NCBI GenBank assembly: GCA_019244295.1
Contig: JAFASX010000109.1
Span: 1 to 53,816, forward strand
DNA: 53,816 bases
Source: Pseudonocardia sp.
Lineage (GTDB): Bacteria; Actinomycetota; Actinomycetes; Mycobacteriales; Pseudonocardiaceae
Reading direction: 5' to 3'
Positions 1-8,014 of the stretch are shown here, in pieces (the first letter of the stretch is position 1; the number at the start of each line of letters is the position of its first letter). The translations under genes were made by a program, and so were the position numbers. Under the pieces are notes generated by a model. The model was not told the DNA's origin and ran no database searches. It saw only the letters and a list, made by a program, of their open reading frames with translations.

Positions 1-328
1 TTTGGTGATCTTGCGTCAGCCGGTTCACCAGTAAACGTGGATTGACCTGGATCAAGTGCTTTGCCCGGTGGAGATTATCTCACGATCCTCGCGGTGTCGG
101 GATCGAATCAACAAATCGGCTGTCTGCGCGGGACTGGGCATTCCGTACTTTTTGCATGTCGAGATTCGCGCGAACGAAGTATTGGTTGAGATGCTGCGCC
201 TTGACCTTGACGGGGCTCAGAAGCCGGCTAGGTACGCCAGCCAGGTCAAGGCGCTGTCCGGGCAGAAGTCCGAGGTGATTGAGCCGTTCCCGATTTCTTT
301 CGATCCGGTCGAGCTGCTCGAATCTTAA
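1..328 (+). pseudogene. Uma2 family (DUF820) endonuclease remnant, 5' end outside the window, internal stop
   Basis: Reading from base 2, the frame gives a short stretch ending in RQPVHQ, then a TAA stop at 32-34, then an uninterrupted C-terminal portion ending at 328. The visible part has the Uma2 core: a VEII strand, the RCRDRINK segment with its acidic and lysine residues, an AGLGIPYFLHVE segment, and the typical tail EPFPISFDPVELLE. In this family those residues belong to a PD-(D/E)xK-like nuclease fold; the usual SP after the core strand is SR here. The residues on both sides of the stop fit one continuous family alignment, so I read this as one gene broken by a nonsense change rather than a short gene starting at the GTG at 56. 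Its stop overlaps the stop of the convergent GNAT relic. Confidence 0.7.
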
Positions 329-745
329 CCTGAGATCGCGAAGGTGACGTCCTCCTCGCGTACCTCGCAGATGACGGACCCGCGCGCGAGATAGTTCCGC
401 GGCGCATGAGGACTATCCAGCGTGCAGGTATGAACCCAGATCCGAGCGACCGGCGGCAGGTCAGGGAACCGCTCCGGCAACCCAGGTCGTCGAGCCCGGC
501 CGGGTGAGCCACCAGGTCCATTGCTCGATTGACCAGGCCAGACGGTCGGCCCAGTGCCGGTCGGCGCCGACTGCGGTGTACGGGAATCGGGCGAACTCCG
601 GGGCGAGTTCGTCGACTCGGACGATCGCGGCTGGCTGTCGGGGCGGACGGGCCGGCACCAGGTTGCGGAGGTCGCGCTGCTCGAGATACGTCGTCGTGAC
701 TAGCACCGCCCGAGTTGCTCTGGCGGGCTCATCGCGGAGGTACAT
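325..745 (-). pseudogene. GNAT family N-acetyltransferase, internally deleted and frame-disrupted
   Basis: The N-terminal part (745 down to about 462) reads as the first ~90 residues of a GNAT enzyme, with TTYLEQRDLR, an RVDELAPEFARFPYTAVG segment and DRLAWSIEQW. It stops at VAGAVP. In another frame, from about 472 down to 325, the typical GNAT C-terminus continues: FPDLPPVARIWVHTCTLDSP and APRNYLARG. The central part, which normally carries the acetyl-CoA binding R/Q-x-x-G-x-G/A loop, is absent. The two ends sit next to each other out of frame, as expected after an internal deletion of roughly 150-200 bp. It cannot make a working acetyltransferase. The start is either the ATG at 745 or a GTG about 15 codons later. 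Confidence 0.7.
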
Positions 746-836
746 CTTGCGACGTCATGGCGGTCACGTCGCCACTGGGGGGAGTCCGTTGGCGCATCCA
801 TTGCACGACATACGAGAATCGAACTAAGTATTCTTT

Positions 837-1139
837 CTACCAGGTCTGTTGGGGAAGATTTTGGATGAGAGCTAGCCAGTGGGTGAGCAGGCGGTTGGTG
901 TCGGTGGGTGTCAGGGTGTAGATGCTATCGCGGCGTAACTGCATGTAGGTGCCGGTGGGCGGCGGGTTATCGCGCTGATATATTGCGAATGAACGGCTGA
1001 TCTCGTCCTCGGTATACCCGTAGCGCCTGGCGGCTTCCCGTAGCTGTTCGCCGCCCTTTCGAAGTTCGTCCGCGTACGCCAGTTGCTCGGCCAGCAAGGC
1101 CTGAACGCGGTCATTGATCTTGGGCGAGGTGTCGAGCAC
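837..1139 (-). CDS. Hypothetical protein, 100 aa, possibly a fragment
   Basis: A GTG-initiated frame of 100 residues, rich in charged helix-forming residues at the N-terminus (QALLAEQLAYADELRKGGEQ) and with a C-terminal half containing TYMQLRRDSIYTL. I do not recognise the family. No strong ribosome binding site precedes the GTG, and an in-frame TAG lies immediately upstream of it. Because its neighbours on both sides are broken genes, this may itself be the 3' part of a disrupted gene. No membrane segments or signal peptide are seen. Confidence 0.35.
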   Translation of the reverse strand: MLDTSPKINDRVQALLAEQLAYADELRKGGEQLREAARRYGYTEDEISRSFAIYQRDNPPPTGTYMQLRRDSIYTLTPTDTNRLLTHWLALIQNLPQQTW

Positions 1140-1172
1140 CTACCGCGCAATCTGTAACACCGTTGGTTAAAT

Positions 1173-1210
1173 CGGGTCATCCTAACTGTTGGCTAGCGCT
1201 AGCTGACCCG
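1173..1210. repeat. Nested inverted repeat (7-bp arms around a 12-bp perfect palindrome)
   Basis: CGGGTCA at 1173-1179 pairs with TGACCCG at 1204-1210. Just inside the right arm lies the perfect palindrome GCTAGCGCTAGC at 1192-1203. It sits in a 136-bp gap between two decayed genes. It could be an old operator or a terminator hairpin; nothing in the sequence decides which. Confidence 0.4.
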
Positions 1211-1275
1211 TTTCACCGATTGGCGCGGTCAGCTCCGGGCCGGGCATCACCTCGGCCAGCGGTCCGGTCGAGCCG

Positions 1276-1937
1276 TTATGGGCTCAGCGTCGGCGGTGGG
1301 GCTGTGTGAAAGGTGACTGTGGCGATTTCGGCCCACTGATATTCCTGGTGGTCGCGGTTGAGGTTGATCAGGGATACCGACCGGGCGACGAGCTCGGCGC
1401 TACGGGCGGGGTAGCTGGTCAGCGCGTCGGCGACCGGTTGGGCTGGACCGGCGGTGTTGCTGTAAGCGAGGCTGACGTGTGGGTGAAAACCGTCGGCCGG
1501 CTCGGGCACGTTGTCGAGTCCCGAGACTTGCTCAATCGCGTCTGACCATAGGGAGCCAGCCCGATCCAGTGGGCAGGTGAACGGGCCGCCCAGTTCGTCC
1601 TGCGCACGTTCACTGTGCTCAGCGATCTGGTGGGCGTGGCGAAGCGCGTTCTCGGCGGCCTCGTGGTCCCCGGCCCAGGCCAAGTCAGTGGCCAGCGCGC
1701 TGGACAGAAACAGTGTCGCAGTGCCGCCGGCCAGGTCGCGGGTGGCGCGGCGGAGTCCATCGCTGGCATAGCTGCCGCCCTGGTGTAGTCGGCCTGCCAG
1801 AAGGCGGTAGTGTGCTGGGTGGCGCGGACCCATGCGCGTGGTGCGTCGTAGTCAGCCCGATCCGCACACAATCATGCGGCGCGGATGTGGTCCTCGGCGG
1901 CGTCGTAGTGGCCGAGATCTACGGGCGTAACCATTAG
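1276..1937 (-). pseudogene. Chimeric relic: TPR-type (XRE-like) regulator fused to the C-terminal half of a 2'-5' RNA ligase
   Basis: From about 1937 the minus strand reads LGHYDAAEDHIRAA, then TGA (1872-1874), then in the same frame CADRADYDAPRAWVRATQ and QADYTRAAA. Near 1770 the frame shifts and continues as SDGLRRATRDLAGGTATLF, LAWAGDHEAAENALRHAHQ and LGGPFTCPLDRAGSLW. These are hallmarks of the C-terminal tetratricopeptide part of actinobacterial XRE-type regulators; the HTH is absent. At about 1545 the reading passes without a stop into a 2'-5' RNA ligase-like C-terminus: DNVPEPADGF, HPHVSLAYSN with one HxS motif, and INLNRDHQEYQW. The N-terminal HxS half of that ligase is missing. The frame from 1833 to 1276 is therefore an accidental fusion of two truncated genes. 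Confidence 0.65.
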
Positions 1938-2722
1938 ATCAATGGGGGCACCAGATCGCGGGGAAGCTTGCTGGCCGCCGCACGATCTAGCAACCACAGC
2001 GTGCGCCGTTGCCCCCTGGCGCCGGCCGCCGGGAGCTGTACTTCGCCGGCTCCACCCAAAGCCATCGACACCGCAGCCGCCTTGGCCGTGCCGGTGGCGA
2101 GTAACCATACATCGGTGGAACGTCGGATCGCCGGCAGGGTGAGGCTGATCCGGACCGGCGGGGGCTTCGGGCTGTGGTGTACCGCGACGACACTGAGTTC
2201 GCTCTCATACACGGCTGGTGAGGACGGGAAGATCGACGCAGTGTGTCCTTCCTCGCCGAGGCCGAGCAAGCAGACGTCGAAGCGGGGCACCAGGCCGTGG
2301 TCCTCCGGGCTGGTTAGCTCGGCTAGCTTCTCGGCGTATGCGCGTGCCGCCCGCTCTGGGTCGCCTTGGTACGGTCCTTCGGCGGCCGGCATCGGGTGCA
2401 CTCGAGCCGGGTCGACCGGCACGTGATCCAGCAGAGCGGCGCGGGCCTGGGTTTCGTTGCGGTCGGGATGCCCTGGCTCCAAAAATCGTTCATCGCCCCA
2501 GAACACCTCCACCCGCGACCAGTCCACGGCGTCACGGGCTGGTGAGCGACGCAACTGTTCCAGCATGGCTATCCCGATGCCGCCACCGGTGAGCACCAGC
2601 GAGGCCACGCGACGGGCGTTTTGCACATCGACAAGCCGTACGGTCAGCCGTGCCGCAGCGGCCGCCGCCAGCAGCTCCGGATCCCGGTGAACCACCACCT
2701 GCGGGCTGCTCACCGTGCTCAC
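1934..2722 (-). CDS. pgl: 6-phosphogluconolactonase
   Basis: Hydrolyses 6-phosphogluconolactone to 6-phosphogluconate, the second oxidative step of the pentose phosphate pathway, in the cytoplasm. The 262-residue product is the usual DevB/Pgl length. It shows LVLTGGGIGIAML near the N-terminus, then VEVFWGDERFLEPGHPDRNE, the DVCLLGLGEEGHTASIFP segment with its active-site histidine, and a late VWLLATGTAKAAAV strand. It is the last gene of tkt-tal-pgi-zwf-opcA-pgl. Its GTG start overlaps the opcA stop by 4 bp (GTGA), implying translational coupling. The 3' end abuts a decayed gene, and no clear terminator hairpin is seen. Confidence 0.95.
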   Translation of the reverse strand: MSTVSSPQVVVHRDPELLAAAAAARLTVRLVDVQNARRVASLVLTGGGIGIAMLEQLRRSPARDAVDWSRVEVFWGDERFLEPGHPDRNETQARAALLDHVPVDPARVHPMPAAEGPYQGDPERAARAYAEKLAELTSPEDHGLVPRFDVCLLGLGEEGHTASIFPSSPAVYESELSVVAVHHSPKPPPVRISLTLPAIRRSTDVWLLATGTAKAAAVSMALGGAGEVQLPAAGARGQRRTLWLLDRAAASKLPRDLVPPLI

Positions 2723-3669
2723 CTGCGGCTTCCCGAGGGCACTCGCCCTCGTCTCACCCGAGCCATCCCGGCCAGCGCCTCAGCATAAACCTCGTCGGGT
2801 TCCAGTCGGCGCAGTTCCTCGGAAAGGCAGTCCGACAACGATCGCCGCTGCAGCGTCACCCGCCGTTGCGGCTGGCCGGGCTGGGTGAGCGAGCCAATCT
2901 TGGCATCCGGTCGGATCAACTCGATCGGGCCGGACGGCCGGTTCAGCCGCACCGAGTGAACCCCGCCAGCGGCGCCGATTTTCGTGCGCTTCACTGGTAC
3001 AGGCAGCCGGCTAGCCAGCCACCCGGCGAGCAGATCGGTGGAGGGGGAGTCCGCTTCCCCGTCCACGTCCGCCGAGGTGACATCTTCGTACGGTGGCTGG
3101 TCCAACGCGGCGGCCAACAACGCTCGCCACAGGGTGAGCCGGGTCCAGGCCAGATCCGAGTCACCGGGTACATAGTTGCTCGCCCGCTGTTCCAAGGCCC
3201 GCAGCGGGTGTTTTTCGGCCGCCGCGTCGGTGATCCGCCGATGGGTCAGCTGGCCGACCGGATCGTGTGCTGGCACCGCTGGCGCGGTATTTGGCCACCA
3301 GGCCACCACCGGGGCGTCTGGCAACAGCATGGGGACGGCCATGCTCGCTCCGGCTTCTGCCGACGCCTGCGGTCCGTACCCGCGCAGCACAATGACCTCG
3401 CTCGCCCCAGCGTCGCCGCCGACCCGAATCTGCGCGTCCAGCCGCGCGGCGGCCTGTCTCGCCCCCCGGACCAGGACGATCACCCGGCATGGGTGTTGGC
3501 GGCTGGCCGCGTTGGCCGACTCGATTGCGTTCTCGGTGCTGGTGGTGTCGTCGGTTACCACCACCAGGGTGAGCACCCGACCCAGCGCCAGCACGCCACC
3601 CTGCTCACGCAGCTGCACGAGTTTCTTGCTCACCTGCGAGGTCGAGGTGGCCGGCATGTCGACGATCAT
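2719..3669 (-). CDS. opcA: Glucose-6-phosphate dehydrogenase assembly protein OpcA
   Basis: OpcA is an accessory or allosteric partner of glucose-6-phosphate dehydrogenase in actinobacteria and cyanobacteria. The 316-residue protein starts at an ATG overlapping the zwf stop as ATGA (3666-3669). It shows LTLVVVTDDTTSTENAIESA near the N-terminus, HPCRVIVLVRG, SEVIVLRGYG, and APVVAWWPNTAP, a stretch typical of OpcA. The C-terminal half contains DLAWTRLTLWRALLAAALDQ, also family-typical. A much longer open frame runs upstream antisense-free through zwf, but only this portion resembles a protein family. Co-location with zwf and pgl supports the call. Confidence 0.93.
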   Translation of the reverse strand: MIVDMPATSTSQVSKKLVQLREQGGVLALGRVLTLVVVTDDTTSTENAIESANAASRQHPCRVIVLVRGARQAAARLDAQIRVGGDAGASEVIVLRGYGPQASAEAGASMAVPMLLPDAPVVAWWPNTAPAVPAHDPVGQLTHRRITDAAAEKHPLRALEQRASNYVPGDSDLAWTRLTLWRALLAAALDQPPYEDVTSADVDGEADSPSTDLLAGWLASRLPVPVKRTKIGAAGGVHSVRLNRPSGPIELIRPDAKIGSLTQPGQPQRRVTLQRRSLSDCLSEELRRLEPDEVYAEALAGMARVRRGRVPSGSRR

Positions 3670-5210
3670 GGTCGCCGCCAGACCCGGCCGGAGCGGGCAA
3701 GTACGGCGTCGCCGCTGGGCGGGCCCCAACCGCCAGCCGGATACGGCTCTGGCTCGCCCTCGGCTGCCCACCGTTCCAACACCGGGTCCAGGATGCGCCA
3801 GGACAGCTCTACCTCCTCGTCGACTGGGAAAAGCGACGGTTCGCCGAGCAGCATGTCCAGGATGAGCCGCTCGTAGGCTTCTGGGGAATCCTCGGTGAAT
3901 GACAATCCATAGCCGAAGTCCATCGTGACGTCGCGCACCTCCATCGCGCTGCCCGGCACCTTGGAGCCGAACCGAATGGTCACCCCCTCGTCCGGTTGGA
4001 CCCGGATGACCAGGGCGTTCTGCCCGAGCTCCTCGGTCATCGTGGAGTCGAAGGGTAGGTGTGGAGCACGCTTGAACACGATCGCGATCTCGGTCACCCT
4101 TCGGCCGAGCCGCTTGCCGGTGCGCAGGTAGAACGGCACTCCGGCCCAGCGTCGGGTATCGATTGCGCAGGTGATCGCCGCGTAGGTTTCGGTGCGGGAG
4201 TCGGGGTTGAAGCCCTTCTCCTCCTTGAGCCCAATTACCCACTCGTTGCCCTGCCAGCCTGCCGTGTACTGGCCACGTGCGGTGGTCTGGTCCAGCGGTA
4301 GCGCCAGCTTCGTCGCGGACAGCACTTTGATCTTCTCGGCCCGCAGCTTGGCGGGGGAGAAGGACACCGGTTCTTCCATGGCGGTGAACGCGAGCAGCTG
4401 CAGCAGGTGGTTCTGGATCACGTCCCTGGCCGCGCCGATGCCGTCGTAGTAGCCAGCGCGGCCGCCCAGCCCGATGTCCTCGGCCATGGTGATCTGCACG
4501 TGGTCGACGTAGTTGGCGTTCCAGATCGGCTCGAACAGCTGGTTGGCGAACCGCAGTGCCAGAATGTTCTGCACGGTCTCCTTCCCCAGGTAGTGATCGA
4601 TGCGGAACACCGACTCCTCGGGAAAGACGTCGTTCACGATCGCGTTGAGCTCGCGCGCGGAAGCCAGGTTGTGGCCGAACGGTTTCTCGATCACGACCCG
4701 GCGCCACTGGTCCGGCTGGTCCTGGCCGGCCAGCCCGGAGCGGGCCAGTTGCTTGCACACTATCGGGAACGCGGCCGGTGGAATGGACAGGTAGAAGGCG
4801 TGGTTACCGTCGGTGCCGCGTACTCGGTCCAGTTCGTCCACCGTCTCGGCGAGCCGGTCGAACGCGGCGTCGTCTTCGAAGCTGCCGGCCACGAAGCGGA
4901 ACCCCTCGGCTAATCGGTCCCACACCGTCTGTCGGAATGGGGTGCGGGAATGTTCCCTGACCGCCTGGTAAACTACCTGACCGAAGTCTTCACCGGTCCA
5001 GTCGCGGCGGGCGAAGCCGGTCAGCGCGAAACCTGGTGGCAGCAAACCGCGATTGGCCAGGTCGTACACCGCAGGCATGAGCTTGCGCCTTGATAGATCG
5101 CCGGTTACCCCGAAGATCACCAATCCAGATGGACCGGCGATCCGGGGCATTCGCTTGTCTCTGGGGTCGCGCAGCGGGTTGCTCCGGGGATCACTGGCGA
5201 GTGCGGTCAC
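3666..5210 (-). CDS. zwf: Glucose-6-phosphate 1-dehydrogenase
   Basis: Oxidises glucose 6-phosphate to 6-phosphogluconolactone with reduction of NADP+, opening the oxidative pentose phosphate pathway. The product is 514 residues, normal for the family. The nucleotide-binding fingerprint GVTGDLSRRKLMP lies at about residues 34-46, EKPFG at 175-179, and the active-site signature RIDHYLGK at 203-210. The GTG start overlaps the pgi stop (GTGA, 5207-5210), and the stop overlaps the opcA start, so pgi, zwf and opcA are probably translated in tandem. No missing catalytic residue was noticed. Confidence 0.97.
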   Translation of the reverse strand: MTALASDPRSNPLRDPRDKRMPRIAGPSGLVIFGVTGDLSRRKLMPAVYDLANRGLLPPGFALTGFARRDWTGEDFGQVVYQAVREHSRTPFRQTVWDRLAEGFRFVAGSFEDDAAFDRLAETVDELDRVRGTDGNHAFYLSIPPAAFPIVCKQLARSGLAGQDQPDQWRRVVIEKPFGHNLASARELNAIVNDVFPEESVFRIDHYLGKETVQNILALRFANQLFEPIWNANYVDHVQITMAEDIGLGGRAGYYDGIGAARDVIQNHLLQLLAFTAMEEPVSFSPAKLRAEKIKVLSATKLALPLDQTTARGQYTAGWQGNEWVIGLKEEKGFNPDSRTETYAAITCAIDTRRWAGVPFYLRTGKRLGRRVTEIAIVFKRAPHLPFDSTMTEELGQNALVIRVQPDEGVTIRFGSKVPGSAMEVRDVTMDFGYGLSFTEDSPEAYERLILDMLLGEPSLFPVDEEVELSWRILDPVLERWAAEGEPEPYPAGGWGPPSGDAVLARSGRVWRRP

Positions 5211-6847
5211 TTCTTGGCTCCCAAGTGGAGTTCGCTCACCGCGCGTGCGAGTTGGACCAGCCCGGCCGCCCGGTCGGTCAAGTTCAGCCGCAACACCGGA
5301 CGGCCGTGCTCGGCAAGCACCCGCCCGTCACCCAGCGCCTGCGCGCGCTGCAGACTGGCCAAGCTGTACGGTCGGTCCGGCACCGCGACGTCCGCTGCCA
5401 CTGCGCCAGTGACTTGCAGGAATACCCCGTTCTGATGGCCGCCTTTGTGGTACTGGCCGGTGGAGTGCAGAAACCGAGGCCCCCAACCAAACGTGGTTTG
5501 CAGTCCGGAGATCTGGGCCAGCCTTGCCCTCAGCTCGGCCGCGGAGGCGTCCGCGATGCGGTCCAGGTAGGCTTGCACGGCCAGGTAGCCGCGCGCGGGG
5601 GCGGCATCCAACAGGGCCTGTAACGCATCCGGGAGCGTCCGGGTCGTCGCCGGCAACCAATCACCGGCGAACACCTCGACCGGCCCGTCGAGAAAGGTGG
5701 CCGTATCGATATCGCCGCTCGAGTGCCCGCTAGGCGCGTCCAGCAGCGTGCGAGCGGCCGCTTTGGCCGCCTCTACGTCAGGTTGGTTGAACGGGTCGAT
5801 ACCGATCAAGTGGCCGGCCACGGCGGTGGCGTACTCCCAGAGCAATATCAACTCGCCCAGCGATCCACCGGTGGTGATCCGAGCATTGGGATGGTCGTTC
5901 CCCGCAGCGGGTCCGATCGCCACGGTGGTTGCGTCAGCGCTAGCGTCGGCGAAGCCCGGCGCGTGGGCGTTTTCCACCACCACCGGCAACAGTCCGGTGC
6001 CGTTTTTGCCGGTCGACTCGGCGACCAGCTGTTCGACCCAGTCACCGAAACCTATGATTCCCGAGCCGGTGTCGGCCAGCACCACCTTTTCTGCGCCACC
6101 GGAGTGCCGGGCGGCCAACGCGGCCCCCAGCAGCAGGCCAGGGTTGTCGCTGGTGTCCCGTGACAACACCTCGGCGGCCTGTGCCGCGTCGTCCAGCAGT
6201 CGGGCGATGCCCGCACCGACCAGCCCAGCCGGGACGAGCCCGAACGCGGTCAGCGCCGAATAGCGCCCTCCGACGTGCGGGTCGGCGGTCACCACCGTGA
6301 CACCCGCCTGGTCTGCGCGCCCATGCAACGGCGAGCCAGGATCGGTGACCACGACGATGTGTTCGCTCGGGGTTAACCCGGCGGCGGCGAACCGCTCGGT
6401 GAAGATCCGGTAGTGGCTGTCGGTCTCCACCGTGGAACCGGACTTCGAGGACGCCACCAACACGGTGGCTGCTAGGTCACCAGCGAGCGTGTCGGCCACC
6501 TGGCCAGCATCGGTGGTGTCCAGCACGGTGAGCGGCAGGTCTTCGGTGCGGCAGATCACCTCGGGGGCCAGCGACGACCCGCCCATTCCGGCCAGCACCA
6601 CCCGGTCGATGCCGGCGACCCGCAGTTTCTCGCGCATCGCGATTACCTGGTCGACCAGCGGCCTGGAGGTCCGCGGCAGTTCAACCCAGTTGAGCCGGAT
6701 CGATGCCTCGGCCTCGGCCTCCTTGCCCCACAGTGTGGCGTCCTTGCCCGCTATCTTCGAAGCCACTTGGTCGGTGACCAACTGCTCCACCAGCTTGCCG
6801 GCCTCGGCGAGCAACCCAGGGTCAGATAGGGTAACCCTCACTGTCAT
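5207..6847 (-). CDS. pgi: Glucose-6-phosphate isomerase
   Basis: Interconverts glucose 6-phosphate and fructose 6-phosphate, connecting glycolysis with the pentose phosphate genes around it. The 546-residue protein shows the SIS-fold phosphate-binding segments [15 protein letters not shown] and [17 protein letters not shown], the [11 protein letters not shown] strand, [15 protein letters not shown], and the late [10 protein letters not shown] segment typical of the Pgi subgroup found in actinobacterial pentose phosphate operons. The ATG at 6847 overlaps the tal stop (ATGA). In M. tuberculosis, as I recall, pgi lies elsewhere; inclusion between tal and zwf is the arrangement of many other actinobacteria. 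Confidence 0.94.
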   Translation of the reverse strand: MTVRVTLSDPGLLAEAGKLVEQLVTDQVASKIAGKDATLWGKEAEAEASIRLNWVELPRTSRPLVDQVIAMREKLRVAGIDRVVLAGMGGSSLAPEVICRTEDLPLTVLDTTDAGQVADTLAGDLAATVLVASSKSGSTVETDSHYRIFTERFAAAGLTPSEHIVVVTDPGSPLHGRADQAGVTVVTADPHVGGRYSALTAFGLVPAGLVGAGIARLLDDAAQAAEVLSRDTSDNPGLLLGAALAARHSGGAEKVVLADTGSGIIGFGDWVEQLVAESTGKNGTGLLPVVVENAHAPGFADASADATTVAIGPAAGNDHPNARITTGGSLGELILLWEYATAVAGHLIGIDPFNQPDVEAAKAAARTLLDAPSGHSSGDIDTATFLDGPVEVFAGDWLPATTRTLPDALQALLDAAPARGYLAVQAYLDRIADASAAELRARLAQISGLQTTFGWGPRFLHSTGQYHKGGHQNGVFLQVTGAVAADVAVPDRPYSLASLQRAQALGDGRVLAEHGRPVLRLNLTDRAAGLVQLARAVSELHLGAKK

Positions 6848-7977
6848 GACCGCTCGGCTCCGCCTTGCTGAGCACAGTCTAGCTGGCCCTGCACAGACTC
6901 GATCAGCTCATTCCAGGACGTTTCGAACTTTTGCACGCCTTCGTCCTCCAGCACCCGGAAGACGTCGTCCAAGTCGATGCCGACGCCCGTGAGCTGGTCG
7001 AACAAGGCTTGGGCCGCCGCGCCGGTGCCGGTGACCCGGTCCCCATGGACCTCGCCGTGGTCGGCGAACGCGTTCAGGGTGGCTTCCGGCATCGTATTGA
7101 CCGTGTTGGGCACTACCAGTTCGGTGACGTACAGGGTGTCCGGGTAGTTCGGGTTCTTCACCCCGGTCGAGGCCCACAGCGGACGCTGCGGCCGGGCGCC
7201 CTTGGCGGCTAGCGCGGCCCAGCGCGGTCCAGCGAATGTTTCCTGGAACGCGGCATAAGCAAGCCGTGAGTTCGCTACGCCGGCTTTGCCGCGCAACGCC
7301 AATGCCTGCTCGGTGCCGATAGCTTCCAGCCTCTTGTCGATCTCGGTGTCTACCCGGGAGACGAAGAACGATGCGACCGAGACCAGCGGACGCAGCTGGT
7401 GTCCGTTCGCGGCGGCCTGCTCCAACCCGGCCAGGTAGGCGTCCATCACCGCGCGATAGCGCTCAACGGAGAAGATCAATGTCACGTTCACGCAGACGGC
7501 TTCGGCGAGCGCCCGGGTGATCGCCGGCAGGCCCTGCTCGGTGGCCGGGATCTTCACCAGCAGGTTGGGCCGGTCGACGGTCTTCCAGAGATCCAGAGCC
7601 TGCGCCACGGTCGCCTCGGTGTCGTGGGCCAAGGTGGGGTCGACCTCGAGCGACACCCGGCCGTCCACCTGCTCGGTGGTTTCCCAGGTTCCGCTGAACA
7701 CATCGCACGCCTCTTGGACGTCAGCCACGGTGATCTCTCGGATGGCGTCGGACACGGACGCGCCCCGGGCGGCCAGGGCGCGAACCTGCTCGTTGTAGTC
7801 CTTGGCGCGCTCGAGCGCCTTGGCGAAGATCGTCGGGTTGCTGGTCACCCCGACCACGTACCGGTCGCGGACCAGCGTGGCGAGGTTGCCGGAGGTCAGT
7901 CGTTCGCGGGACAGGTCATCGAGCCAGATGGACACTCCGGCGCCGCTGAGCGCGGCGAGCCGGTGCTGCTCGGTCAT
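6844..7977 (-). CDS. tal: Transaldolase
   Basis: Transfers a three-carbon dihydroxyacetone unit from sedoheptulose 7-phosphate to glyceraldehyde 3-phosphate in the non-oxidative pentose phosphate pathway. The 377-residue length fits the long transaldolase subfamily of actinobacteria. GVTSNPTIF lies at about residues 43-51. The Schiff-base lysine is in [11 protein letters not shown] (K142), and the ASFFVSRVD and WASTGVKNP segments follow. It begins 37 bp after the tkt stop, with a GGAGAAC Shine-Dalgarno-like stretch before the ATG, and ends overlapping pgi. Confidence 0.96.
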   Translation of the reverse strand: MTEQHRLAALSGAGVSIWLDDLSRERLTSGNLATLVRDRYVVGVTSNPTIFAKALERAKDYNEQVRALAARGASVSDAIREITVADVQEACDVFSGTWETTEQVDGRVSLEVDPTLAHDTEATVAQALDLWKTVDRPNLLVKIPATEQGLPAITRALAEAVCVNVTLIFSVERYRAVMDAYLAGLEQAAANGHQLRPLVSVASFFVSRVDTEIDKRLEAIGTEQALALRGKAGVANSRLAYAAFQETFAGPRWAALAAKGARPQRPLWASTGVKNPNYPDTLYVTELVVPNTVNTMPEATLNAFADHGEVHGDRVTGTGAAAQALFDQLTGVGIDLDDVFRVLEDEGVQKFETSWNELIESVQGQLDCAQQGGAERS

Positions 7978-8014
7978 GGTGTTCTCCTCAGGCTTGTGCT
8001 GTTTGCGGCCAGTT

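Noticed and set aside
2719..4758. A 679-codon open frame on the minus strand extending opcA upstream
   Set aside because: The upstream two-thirds lie out of frame inside zwf and are arginine/glycine-rich shadow; only the part from the ATG at 3669 resembles OpcA.
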